This document shows positions 15,985 to 24,164 of a stretch of DNA of 64,000 nt, piece after piece. Source of the DNA: Actinomycetes bacterium (GTDB taxonomy: Bacteria > Actinomycetota > Acidimicrobiia > Acidimicrobiales > Acidimicrobilacustridaceae). The notes beneath the pieces are model-generated. The model made no database searches. It was not told the origin of the DNA and saw nothing but the letters and a program-made list of their open reading frames with translations. Positions within the stretch are counted from its first letter, which is position 1. Every line of letters begins with the position of its first letter. Both the position numbers and the translations under genes were made by a program. Location of the stretch: contig JAKOVH010000030.1 of the NCBI GenBank assembly GCA_029782145.1, forward strand, positions 372,001 through 436,000, given 5' to 3'.

Positions 15985-16818
15985 CTACCCGTTGGGCGGC
16001 GGCAGGTACGCCTCGAGGGGCGCGAACGACAAGCCGGCCTGCTGGGCCTGGCTCCAGAGCTCGACCAGGTTGTCGTAGAGGTCGTCCCTGAAGTGGGACA
16101 GCACGATGTCGCCCGGCCGCAGGTGGTCGCCGCTCTGCGTCTGCACCATGCCGTCGTTGAGGGCCACCCGCCACGTGACCACGGCGTTGGCCCCGCACTG
16201 GGCGGCCGCCCGCTTCGTCGTGTCGTCGTAGGCGCCGTAGGGCGGACGGAACAGGTGGCCGTGGCCACCGATCACCTGGTCGATCACCGTGTTCATCCCG
16301 CAGACCTGGGCCTTCTGGTCGCCGAGGCGCATGCCCTTGAGCTTGGGGTGGCTCACGGTGTGCGACTCGATGGGGTCACCCATGGCGGTGAACTGCACGA
16401 AGTAGGCGGGGTCGGCCTTCAACGGCCCGGCGTTCAGGAACAACGTGGCGGGGATGCGGTGCTCGGCGAGGAACTGCGGCACGCGGGGGTCGCGCACCAT
16501 CCCGTCGTCGATGGTGAGGAAGATCACCGGGTCGGTGGTGGCCACCCTGGACACGACCGGCGCGGCGCCGCGGCTCGGCCCCACGGGCGCCGCGGGCGTG
16601 ATCGGGTAGCTCGGTGGGGGTGACACCGTGGTGGTCGAGCTCGAGCTCGTGCTGGTCGGGTCGGGCGCCGGCGGGACCTCCGGCGCGACGTCCGGTGCCG
16701 CGGTGCTCTTCGAGGGGGCGGCGCCGGCCGCGGCGTGCGACGTGGAGCAGCCGGCCAGGGCGCTCAGCACCACGAGCACCACGGCGAGGAGCGACCGAGG
16801 GTGGGGGCGGGCGGCCAT
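15985..16818 (-). CDS. Polysaccharide deacetylase (NodB fold), predicted lipoprotein
   Basis: A 277-residue exported protein. The N-terminus is a lipoprotein signal ending in LSALAGCS (lipobox Cys), followed by about 50 residues rich in Pro, Ser and Thr that would act as a wall linker. The NodB domain has FLTIDDG (catalytic base and metal Asp), HTVSH (metal His pair), RPPYGAYD and a late LSHF. It would deacetylate peptidoglycan or another wall polysaccharide at the outer face of the membrane. The ATG at 16818 starts the signal peptide cleanly; a GTG at 16830 is possible. TACCGT lies 10 nt upstream. Confidence 0.87.
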   Translation of the reverse strand: MAARPHPRSLLAVVLVVLSALAGCSTSHAAAGAAPSKSTAAPDVAPEVPPAPDPTSTSSSSTTTVSPPPSYPITPAAPVGPSRGAAPVVSRVATTDPVIFLTIDDGMVRDPRVPQFLAEHRIPATLFLNAGPLKADPAYFVQFTAMGDPIESHTVSHPKLKGMRLGDQKAQVCGMNTVIDQVIGGHGHLFRPPYGAYDDTTKRAAAQCGANAVVTWRVALNDGMVQTQSGDHLRPGDIVLSHFRDDLYDNLVELWSQAQQAGLSFAPLEAYLPPPNG

Positions 16819-16882
16819 CGCGCCGTCCACGGTAGGGCACGCCGCCGGGGCCGAGCCATGCGGAGGGGTCGACGGAGCCTGC

Positions 16883-16888
16883 TAGGGT
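16883..16888 (+). promoter_or_regulatory. -10 box upstream of tRNA-Val
   Basis: TAGGGT, 34 nt before the first base of the tRNA, giving a 5' leader of about 27 nt that RNase P would remove. Confidence 0.4.
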
Positions 16889-16922
16889 CGTGCACCGCCG
16901 TCGGCCCCGCGCTGGCGCCCGA

Positions 16923-17000
16923 GGACCCGTAGCTCAGTCTGGCTAGAGCGCTTCCTTGACACGGAAGAGGTCGCTGGTTCAAGTCCAGTCGGGTCCACCA
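16923..17000 (+). tRNA. tRNA-Val(GAC)
   Basis: The acceptor stem GGACCCG pairs with CGGGTCC. The anticodon stem-loop is CTTCC-TTGACAC-GGAAG with anticodon GAC, and the T arm contains CTGGTTCAAGTCCAG. CCA is encoded at 16998-17000. A strong palindrome follows 7 nt later. Confidence 0.96.
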
Positions 17001-17006
17001 CCGTCG

Positions 17007-17032
17007 TCGTGCCCGCCCCGGGGCGGGCACGA
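17007..17032 (+). terminator. Terminator of tRNA-Val
   Basis: A perfect 26-nt palindrome with 13-nt arms (TCGTGCCCGCCCC / GGGGCGGGCACGA) directly after the tRNA. As RNA it folds into a long GC-rich hairpin with a minimal loop. No T-run follows. Confidence 0.65.
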
Positions 17033-17114
17033 GCCGCGTCCGGGGTGCGCATCCGCGGGATCGCTCGCCCGGGCCCGCCGTTGCCCGCCGCCGTGACAGG
17101 AGCCCGCCGAGTCG

Positions 17115-18389
17115 ATGTGGTCGCTGTTCCGCCGCAACGGCCAGTTCCGCCGGCTCTTCGGCGCCCAACTCGTCAGCTACGCCGGCGACTGGTTCGCCAC
17201 CGTCGCGGCCATCGGGCTGCTGCTCGACACCACCGGCTCGGACCTGCTCGCCTCGCTCTTCTGGGTCGCCCAGAGCCTGCCCACGTTCGTGATGGCGCCC
17301 ATCGCCGGGCCGGTGGCCGACCGGTTCGACCGCCGCACCATCCTCGTCGTGACGTCGTTCGCCCAGGCCGGCGTGGCCCTGCTGTTCCTGCTCGCCGGGG
17401 CCGGCCTGCCGTGGATGGTGTTCGTCGCCCAAGGCGGCGTCACCGCCCTCGGGTCGTTCTTCGGCCCGGCATCCCAGGCCGGCGTGGCCAACCTCGTCGA
17501 CGACGACGACCTCCCGACGGCCACGGCCATGATGTCGGCCACGTGGGGCGCCATGCTCGCGGTGGGCGCCGCCCTCGGCGCCGGCTTCACCGTCCTGTTC
17601 GGCCGCGACGCAGCCTTCCTCGCCGATGCCGGCAGCTTCGTGGTGGCCGGCCTGCTGCTCGTCACCATCCGCACGCCGATGCAGGCCGAGCGCCGCGACG
17701 GCCGGGCGCCCGAGCGCATGCGGCCGCTGCGAGACACCGCCGAAGCGCTGCGCTACGCCCGCCGGCACAGCTCGATCATGGCGCTCATGGGCTCCCACGT
17801 CGGCTTCGCGCTGGGCAGCGGCATCGTCGGCATGCTCGCCGTCCTGGCCGACGAGCGCTGGCACGCCGGCGACGGCGGCACCGGCGTGCTCCTCACCGCC
17901 CGGGGCATCGGCGTGCTGCTCGGCCCGCTGCTCGTCCAGCGCCTGGCGCGCCGGGGCATCCACGGCGTGCTGCTCGCCGCCGGCCTCGCCTGCATCGGCT
18001 ACGGCGTCTTCTACCTCGGGGTGGCCGCCAGCCCGTGGATCGGCCTGGCCTTCGGGCTGGTGCTGCTCGCCCACCTCGGGGGCGGCGCCCAGTGGACCCT
18101 CACCACCTACGGCCTGCAGCTGTCCACGCCCGACGAGCTGCGGGGGCGGGTGTTCGCCGCCGCCTTCGCCCTGGTGACCCTCTCGATGAGCGTCTCGCTG
18201 CTCGCCGCCGGCATCCTCGGCGGGGTCATCGGGCCGGGCTGGACCATCGCGGTGATCGCCTCGGTGAACGTGCTGTGGGGAACGACGTTCCTCGTCGTCA
18301 CCCGGCGGGTGCGCGGCGAAGCCGACGCCGAGGCGCGGCTGGTGGCGCGCGCCCACACGGTGGTGAGCGAGCTCGAACCGCGGGCCTGA
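17115..18389 (+). CDS. MFS transporter (MFS_3/EntS-like)
   Basis: A 424-residue membrane protein with 10-12 predicted transmembrane helices. The loop VADRFDRRTILV is the MFS A-motif between helices 2 and 3. It lacks a signal peptide and has a polar C-terminal tail, as in the MFS_3 group of drug and siderophore exporters. A related protein is encoded at 61867. AGGAG at 17098 is rather far from the ATG (12 nt). No regulator gene is adjacent. Substrate unknown. Confidence 0.85.
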   Translation: MWSLFRRNGQFRRLFGAQLVSYAGDWFATVAAIGLLLDTTGSDLLASLFWVAQSLPTFVMAPIAGPVADRFDRRTILVVTSFAQAGVALLFLLAGAGLPWMVFVAQGGVTALGSFFGPASQAGVANLVDDDDLPTATAMMSATWGAMLAVGAALGAGFTVLFGRDAAFLADAGSFVVAGLLLVTIRTPMQAERRDGRAPERMRPLRDTAEALRYARRHSSIMALMGSHVGFALGSGIVGMLAVLADERWHAGDGGTGVLLTARGIGVLLGPLLVQRLARRGIHGVLLAAGLACIGYGVFYLGVAASPWIGLAFGLVLLAHLGGGAQWTLTTYGLQLSTPDELRGRVFAAAFALVTLSMSVSLLAAGILGGVIGPGWTIAVIASVNVLWGTTFLVVTRRVRGEADAEARLVARAHTVVSELEPRA

Positions 18390-18408
18390 GCCGCGCCCGA
18401 CCGCCCCG

Positions 18409-18434
18409 CCGCCGGGCCGGGCATCGGCCGGCGG
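18409..18434 (+). terminator. Hairpin after the MFS gene
   Basis: CCGCC-G-GGCC pairs with GGCC-GGCGG (9 bp with one bulged G) around a 7-nt loop, 19 nt after the stop. No T-run. Confidence 0.4.
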
Positions 18435-18478
18435 AAGGGGCGTGCGGGAGGGTGCCCGGCCCCGGCCGAGGTCGTGGT

Positions 18479-18484
18479 TAGCGT
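18479..18484 (+). promoter_or_regulatory. -10 box of the anchored hypothetical gene
   Basis: TAGCGT with 9 nt before the ATG at 18494, so the mRNA would have little or no leader. Confidence 0.45.
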
Positions 18485-18493
18485 TGTGGACCC

Positions 18494-18994
18494 ATGGCCG
18501 ACCACGCTCCCGCCCCCCGAGCGCGCACGGTGCCGCGCGGTGTGGTGTGGACCGCGGTGGTGCTCGTGGTGGTGGCCGGCGCGCTGGTGGCCGGGTGGTG
18601 GTTCGAGCGTGAGGACTCGCGCTCGGCGTCGGCCGCGCCCGCCCGGCCGGAGGCGTTCTGCACCACGGCCGGGGAGATGCGGGCCGTCGGGGAGCTCACC
18701 GTCGCCGTCGGTGAGGACGCCTCGGCGCTGGTGAAGGTGCGCGACGGCCTCACCCAGCTCGCGGCCGCCGGCCCGCCCGCGCCGATCCGGGACGACCTGG
18801 GCCAGCTCACCGAAGCCCTCGACGCCGCCATCGCCGAGGTGCAGGGCGCGTCAGCCGACGACCCGCAGGCCCTGGCGAAGGTCATCGCCGTGCTCGACGA
18901 GCGGCTGGGCCCCCTCGACGACGCCTCCGCTCGGGTGAACGCCTACACCGAGCGGTGGTGCGGGATGCCGCTCAACCAGGCGCCGACGGGCTGA
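18494..18994 (+). CDS. Hypothetical protein with an N-terminal membrane anchor
   Basis: A 166-residue protein not assigned to a family. Residues about 17-38 are one hydrophobic helix (VVWTAVVLVVVAGALVAGWW) after a short basic N-terminus, so it is probably anchored with the rest outside. The outer part is predicted helical, has one Cys near residue 56 and another near residue 156 (possible disulfide), and no catalytic motif. Its last 23 bp overlap the end of the convergent oxidoreductase gene. Confidence 0.65.
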   Translation: MADHAPAPRARTVPRGVVWTAVVLVVVAGALVAGWWFEREDSRSASAAPARPEAFCTTAGEMRAVGELTVAVGEDASALVKVRDGLTQLAAAGPPAPIRDDLGQLTEALDAAIAEVQGASADDPQALAKVIAVLDERLGPLDDASARVNAYTERWCGMPLNQAPTG

Positions 18995-21299
18995 CGGGCC
19001 CCGCCGCCGCGCTCACCGCCCTGACCGTCACCGGGATGCCGTTGAGCACGGCGTTGCCCGACAGCGGGTCCATCAGCTCGTGGTCGGTGAGCACGTTGGT
19101 GTTCACCCCGGGCCGCTGGCCGGCGACGGTGAACGGGGCGCCGGGGCGGTCGTGGCCCCAGCCGTGGGGCAGGCTGACGACGCCTCGGCTCACCGAGTCG
19201 GTGACCTCCACCATGGCGACGAGGCAGCCGACCCGGGAGCGCACCTCGGCCGACCCACCGTCGACCAGCCCGAGCCGGTGGGCGTCGTCGGGGTGGACCT
19301 GCAGCGTGCAGCGGAACCGGCCCCGGGCCAGCACGTCGACGTTGTGCATCCACGAGTTGTTGGAGCGCAGGTGGCGCCGGCCGACGAGCAGCAGCCCGTC
19401 GGGGTCGGCGAGCGGGCCGGCGAGGGCGGTGCGCAGCCGGGCCAGGTCGGCCAGCACCGCCGTGGGCGCCAGCTCGACGGTGCCCGACGGGGTGCGCAGG
19501 GCGGCCGGCAGGCGCGGCACGAGCGGCCCCAGGTCGATCCCGTGGGGCGACGCGGCCAGCACGTCGAGCGACAGGCCGCCGGGCACCGTGCCGAACCAGT
19601 CGCCGTAGGCGCCGGTGCGGATCATCACGTCGACCAGGTGGTCCGGCGTCGTGCGCGCCGGGTCGGCGGTCACCAGTGCGAGGAGCTGCTCGACCGAGCG
19701 GTCGGCGACAGGGGAGTCGGGCGCCTCGACCGCGGCCCGCAGCGCGCCCTCGAGCAGGAGCCGGTCGAGCACGGCCGGGTCCGAGCCCGCGTCGGGGCCC
19801 GTGGCGATGAGGGCCAGGCGGCCGAGGATCTCGTGCTCCTGGGGGCCCACGGCCGGGAACAGGGGCGGTGACCACGCGGCCGTGTTGCGCACGGCCATGT
19901 TGTAGAAGGCCAGGTGGTACTCGCTGCGCTCGAGGGGTGAGGGCGGCGGCAGGATCACGTCGGCGAACCGGGTCGTCTCGTTGCGGTAGGGGTCGACGCT
20001 GACCATGAGCTCGAGCTGCCCGAGTGCCTGCTCGAGCGCGGCGGCGTTGGGCGTCGAGAGGACGGGGTTGCCGGCCACGGTGACCAGGGCACGGATCTGC
20101 CCGTCGCCCGGGGTCGTGATCTCCTCGGCCAGGGCGGCCACCGGCAGCTCCCCTCGCACCTCGGGGTAGCCGCGCACGCGGCTGTGGCGGCGTCCGATCG
20201 TGAAGCCCCGGCCCTTCCCGGGGCCCGGCCCTCGGTCGTGCGCCGGGGTGGAGAACATGGCGCCGCCGGGCCGGTCGAGGTTGCCGGTGAGGGCGTTGAG
20301 CACGTCGACCGCCCAGGCCGCGATGGTGCCGAACGCGACGGTGTGGGTGCCGATGCGGCCGTACACCGCGGCGGTGGGCGCGGCGGCGAGCTCGCGGGCC
20401 AGCGCCTTCGTGGTCTCGGGATCGATGCCGGTGACGGGCGCGACCGCCTCGGGTGTGAACGGGGCGACCGCCGCCGCCACCTCGTCGACCCCCGAGACGA
20501 TCGGTGCCAGCGCGCCCAGCTCGACGCGGCCCTCCGAGAACAGGACCTGCACCATGGCCACCAGCAGGTGGGCGTCGGTGCCCGGCCGGATGGGGACCCA
20601 CTGGTCGGCGTGCTGCGCCGTCGTGGTGCGCCGCGGGTCGACCACGACCACCTTGCCGCCGCGGGCCCGGATCGCCTCGAGGCGGCCGGGGAAGTCGGGC
20701 GCGGTGCACAAGCTGCCGTTGGACTCGTAGGGGTTGGCGCCGAGGATCAGCAGGTGGTCGGTGCGGTCGAGGTCGGGCACCGGGATGAGCAGGGGGTTGC
20801 CGAACAGGTAGCCGCTCGAGACGTGCTTGGGCATCTGGTCGACGGTCGAGGCCGAGTAGACGTTGGTGGTGCCGAGCGCCTTGATCAGCGGGCCGTTGAA
20901 CAGCGTGGGTCCGAGCGAGTGGATGCTCGGGTTGCCGAGGTAGACGGCGACGGCGTCGCGGCCGTGGCGGTCGATCACCCCCCGCAGGCGCTCCTCGACG
21001 ACGGCGAAGGCGTCGTCCCAGCCGACCTCCTCCCACGAGGCCGAGCCCGGGTCGGAGCCGCGGCGCAGCAGCGGTCGGCGCAGCCGGTCGGGGTCGGCGT
21101 GGAGGCGGTGCAGGGCCGAGCCCTTGGGGCAGATGAAGCCCCGGGAGAACGGGTCGTCGCGGTCGCCGCGGATCCGCACGACGGTGTCGTCGCGCACCGT
21201 CAGCTCCAGGCCGCAGCCCGCCTCGCACAGCGGGCAGGTGCGGTGGTGCAGCACCTCCTGTGGTGGTGTCCCGGCCTCGGCTGCACTGGTCGTGTCCAC
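18972..21299 (-). CDS. Molybdopterin oxidoreductase (DMSO reductase family, formate dehydrogenase-like)
   Basis: A 775-residue molybdenum enzyme. C22, C25, C29 and C57 (CPLCEAGC and later CPKG) would bind an N-terminal [4Fe-4S] cluster. Molybdopterin-binding segments follow (GANPYESNGSL, VVVDPRRTTTAQHAD, GNLDRPGGAMF), and the C-terminal dinucleotide-binding domain has SNNSWMHN and LPHGWGHD. There is no twin-arginine signal, so it is cytoplasmic. The GTG at 21299 follows GGGGGGA. Aligned with E. coli FdhF from the Asn-Val pair, the selenocysteine position is Asp154. No partner subunit gene is adjacent; the natural electron acceptor is unknown. Confidence 0.85.
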   Translation of the reverse strand: MDTTSAAEAGTPPQEVLHHRTCPLCEAGCGLELTVRDDTVVRIRGDRDDPFSRGFICPKGSALHRLHADPDRLRRPLLRRGSDPGSASWEEVGWDDAFAVVEERLRGVIDRHGRDAVAVYLGNPSIHSLGPTLFNGPLIKALGTTNVYSASTVDQMPKHVSSGYLFGNPLLIPVPDLDRTDHLLILGANPYESNGSLCTAPDFPGRLEAIRARGGKVVVVDPRRTTTAQHADQWVPIRPGTDAHLLVAMVQVLFSEGRVELGALAPIVSGVDEVAAAVAPFTPEAVAPVTGIDPETTKALARELAAAPTAAVYGRIGTHTVAFGTIAAWAVDVLNALTGNLDRPGGAMFSTPAHDRGPGPGKGRGFTIGRRHSRVRGYPEVRGELPVAALAEEITTPGDGQIRALVTVAGNPVLSTPNAAALEQALGQLELMVSVDPYRNETTRFADVILPPPSPLERSEYHLAFYNMAVRNTAAWSPPLFPAVGPQEHEILGRLALIATGPDAGSDPAVLDRLLLEGALRAAVEAPDSPVADRSVEQLLALVTADPARTTPDHLVDVMIRTGAYGDWFGTVPGGLSLDVLAASPHGIDLGPLVPRLPAALRTPSGTVELAPTAVLADLARLRTALAGPLADPDGLLLVGRRHLRSNNSWMHNVDVLARGRFRCTLQVHPDDAHRLGLVDGGSAEVRSRVGCLVAMVEVTDSVSRGVVSLPHGWGHDRPGAPFTVAGQRPGVNTNVLTDHELMDPLSGNAVLNGIPVTVRAVSAAAGPVSPSAPG

Positions 21300-21371
21300 G
21301 GATCCCCCCGTTCGGTGACCGCCTGGGCCCGTCCGCGATGGTAGGCCTGCCGGTGCCTCCGGCCGGGGGCC

Positions 21372-21377
21372 TAGGCT
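21372..21377 (+). promoter_or_regulatory. -10 box of the acetyltransferase gene, leaderless arrangement
   Basis: TAGGCT, 7 nt before the ATG at 21385. It lies in the 85-bp space shared with the divergent molybdopterin enzyme. Confidence 0.5.
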
Positions 21378-21384
21378 CGGCGCC

Positions 21385-24159
21385 ATGCCCACACCGCCCG
21401 AGCCGGCCGTGGCCTCCGACCCGGCTCCGGGCTATCCCGCCCGCTGGGAGTTCGACGCCGTGCTCACCGACGGCGGCACCGTGCACGTGCGACCGGTCCG
21501 GCCCGGCGACGCGGAGGCCGTCGACGCCTTCCACTCCCGCCAGTCGCGCGAGACCATCTACTTCCGCTACTTCAGCCCGCTGCCCCGGCTGTCCAAGCGC
21601 GAGCTCGACCGGATCGTCAACGTCGACTACGCCACCCGGATGGCCCTCGTGGCCGTGCTCGGCGACGACATCGTCGGCATCGCCAGCTACGACATGTGGC
21701 CGGACCGCAACGAGGCCGAGGTGGCCTTCATCGTCGACGACGAGCACCAGGGCCGGGGCCTGGCCACCGTGCTCTTGGAGTACCTCGCCGTCGCCGCCCG
21801 GGAGAACGGCCTCGACGGGCTCACCGCCACGGTGCTGCCCCACAACCGGCGCATGCTGGGCGTCTTCCACGACGCCGGGTTCCAGGTGTCGAGCGTGTTC
21901 GAGGAGGGCGTGATCGAGGTGCGCCTCGGCATCGAGCCCACCGAGCACGCCCGCCAGCTCATCGAGCAGCGCGAGCGCCGGTCGGAAGCGGCCTCGGTCA
22001 GCCGCCTGCTCTCACCCGGCTCCATCGCCGTGATCGGCGCCGGGCGGGAGCGGGGCGGCATCGGCCACGAGGTGTTCCGCAACCTGGTGGCCGGGGGCTT
22101 CGAGGGGCCCGTCTACCCGGTGAACCCCGCCGGCGGGCACGTGGCCAGCGTGCGCGCCTACACCAGCGTGCTCGACATCCCCGACCAGGTCGACCTCGCC
22201 GTCGTCGCCGTGCCCGCCGCCGGGGTCCTCGAGGTCGTGGAGGAGTGCGGTCGCAAGCGGGTGGGCGGGCTCATCGTGGTCAGCGCCGGGTTCGACCGGC
22301 TCCCCGACGGCACCGAGGAGCGCATCGTCGAGCGCGCCCACGCCACGGGCATGCGGGTCATCGGCCCGGAGTCGATGGGCGTCATCAACACCGCCCCCGG
22401 CGTGTCGCTGGTGGCCGCCTTCGGCGACATCACGGTGGAGCCGGGCAACGTCGGGTTCCTCACCCAGTCGGGCACGATCGGCGTCGCCGCCCTCGACCAC
22501 GCCCACCGCCTCGGGGTCGGCTTCTCGAGCTTCGTCGACGTCGGCTCGAAGATCGACGTGTCCGGCAACGACCTGCTGCAGTGGTGGGCCGACGACGAGC
22601 GAACCACGGTCATCGCCCTGCACCTGCAGTCGTTCGGCAACCCTCGCAAGTTCACCCGCATCGCCCGCGAGCTCGCCCGGCGCAAGCCGGTCGTGGCGGT
22701 CAAGGCCGGCCTCACCCGACCGGTGGCAGGGGGGCCGGTGGCCGGCCCCGTCGGCGCGACCGCGGTGGGGGCCGACGCCACCGACGCGGCGGTCGACGCC
22801 ATGCTCGCCCAGAACGGCGTGATCCGGGTCGACACCCCCACGCAGCTGTTCGACGTCGCCCGCGTGCTGTCGACCCAGCCGGTGCCGGCCGGCCGGCGGG
22901 TGGCCGTCGTCTCCAACGCCCGAGGCGCGTCGGTGCTCGCCGTCGACGCCTGCATCGGCGCCGGGCTCGAGACGCCCGAGCCGTCGGCGGCCACCGTCGA
23001 GGCGCTGGCCTCGTCGGTGCCGGCCGGGGCGCGGGTGTCCAACCCCCTCGAGCTCACGTGGGAGGCGGGGCCGGAGCACTACCGCGCCGCGGTGGCCGCC
23101 GTGCTCGCCGACGACGTCTTCGACGCCGTGCTGGTGCTCTACGCCGCGCCGGTCCAGCCCTCGCCGGGCGCGGTGGCGGACGCGGTGGGCGACGCCCTGG
23201 CGGGCGCCACCAAGCCGGTCGTGGCCACGTTCCTCGGCTCCGAGCCCGGCGACGAGATCGACGGCGTCCGGCCCGGGGTGCCCGTCTTCCGCTTCCCGAG
23301 CGAGGGCGCCCGGGTGCTCGGGCGCCTCGCCGCCTACGGCGAGTGGCTCGCCCGGCCGGCGGGGTCGCTGCCGCCGCCCGAGGCGCTCGACCTCGACCTC
23401 GACGCGGTGCGAGAGCAGGTGGAGGCGATCCTGTCGGCCGACCCCGACGGCCGCACGCTGCACCACGGTGAGGCCTCCGGCCTGCTCGCCGCGGCGGGGC
23501 TGCCCGCCTGCCCCACGGTGGTGGTGCACGGTGCCGAGGAGGCCGTGGCCGCGGCCGATGCCGTGGGCTACCCGGTCGTGCTCAAGGCGAGCGGGATCGA
23601 CCGCTACCACCGGGGCGAGGTCGGCGGCGTCGCCCTCGACCTCCACGACGAGCGAGCGGTGCGCGCCGCCTTCGGCCGCATGGCGGCCACGCTCGGTGCG
23701 GCCATGGAACCGGCGATCGTCCAGAAGGCGGCAGCCGCCGGTGCCGACGTGTTCGTCGCCGGCCAGCAGCACCCGGCGTTCGGGGGCGTGGTGAGCCTGG
23801 GCCTCGGAGGCGCGGCGGTCGCCGCCAACACGGCGCTGCCCGTGCGGGTGCTGCCGCTCTCCGACACCGACGCGGCCGAGCTGGTGGCGGTGTCGCCGGT
23901 CCGCAACCTGCTCGCCGACGAGGGCGCCGACGGCGACCGCCGGGCGGCGACGCGCGCCCTCGAGCTGCTCCTCGTGCGCCTCGCCGCCGTGCTCGAGCAC
24001 GTCCCCGAGCTGGCGGCGGTGGTGGCCAACCCGGTGATCGTGGGCGCCGGTGGGGCGTCGTTCACCGACGTCAGGGTCCGGGTGGCCCCGTTCCGGCTCC
24101 CGACCGCGCCCGAGGTGCGACGCCTCGACTGGGCCGCCGTCCTGCCGATGGGGCTCTGA
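21385..24159 (+). CDS. GNAT acetyltransferase fused to an ADP-forming acyl-CoA synthetase-like protein (Pat-type)
   Basis: A 924-residue fusion. Residues about 25-185 are a GNAT domain (VHVRPVRPGDAEAV, DDEHQGRGLATVLLEYL for acetyl-CoA binding). From about residue 205 come a CoA-binding Rossmann domain (SPGSIAVIGAGRERGGIG), succinyl-CoA-ligase-like domains (FLTQSGTIGV) and a C-terminal ATP-grasp domain. The GNAT-first order matches actinobacterial Pat enzymes that acetylate Lys in acyl-CoA synthetases. The His phosphorylated in true ADP-forming synthetases (SHTG) is not present; the aligned stretch reads ATAVGADATDAA. So the large domain probably senses ligand rather than catalysing. An AMP-forming synthetase gene follows 5 nt later. 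Confidence 0.87.
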   Translation: MPTPPEPAVASDPAPGYPARWEFDAVLTDGGTVHVRPVRPGDAEAVDAFHSRQSRETIYFRYFSPLPRLSKRELDRIVNVDYATRMALVAVLGDDIVGIASYDMWPDRNEAEVAFIVDDEHQGRGLATVLLEYLAVAARENGLDGLTATVLPHNRRMLGVFHDAGFQVSSVFEEGVIEVRLGIEPTEHARQLIEQRERRSEAASVSRLLSPGSIAVIGAGRERGGIGHEVFRNLVAGGFEGPVYPVNPAGGHVASVRAYTSVLDIPDQVDLAVVAVPAAGVLEVVEECGRKRVGGLIVVSAGFDRLPDGTEERIVERAHATGMRVIGPESMGVINTAPGVSLVAAFGDITVEPGNVGFLTQSGTIGVAALDHAHRLGVGFSSFVDVGSKIDVSGNDLLQWWADDERTTVIALHLQSFGNPRKFTRIARELARRKPVVAVKAGLTRPVAGGPVAGPVGATAVGADATDAAVDAMLAQNGVIRVDTPTQLFDVARVLSTQPVPAGRRVAVVSNARGASVLAVDACIGAGLETPEPSAATVEALASSVPAGARVSNPLELTWEAGPEHYRAAVAAVLADDVFDAVLVLYAAPVQPSPGAVADAVGDALAGATKPVVATFLGSEPGDEIDGVRPGVPVFRFPSEGARVLGRLAAYGEWLARPAGSLPPPEALDLDLDAVREQVEAILSADPDGRTLHHGEASGLLAAAGLPACPTVVVHGAEEAVAAADAVGYPVVLKASGIDRYHRGEVGGVALDLHDERAVRAAFGRMAATLGAAMEPAIVQKAAAAGADVFVAGQQHPAFGGVVSLGLGGAAVAANTALPVRVLPLSDTDAAELVAVSPVRNLLADEGADGDRRAATRALELLLVRLAAVLEHVPELAAVVANPVIVGAGGASFTDVRVRVAPFRLPTAPEVRRLDWAAVLPMGL

Positions 24160-24164
24160 GGGCG

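Noticed and set aside
15447-17000. A small genomic island bounded by two tRNA genes
   Set aside because: No integrase, no direct repeat of a tRNA end, and the genes between match their surroundings in composition.
18943-21948. A 1001-codon minus-strand frame over the molybdopterin enzyme and the acetyltransferase
   Set aside because: It is out of frame with the recognisable oxidoreductase on the same strand and has no motifs.
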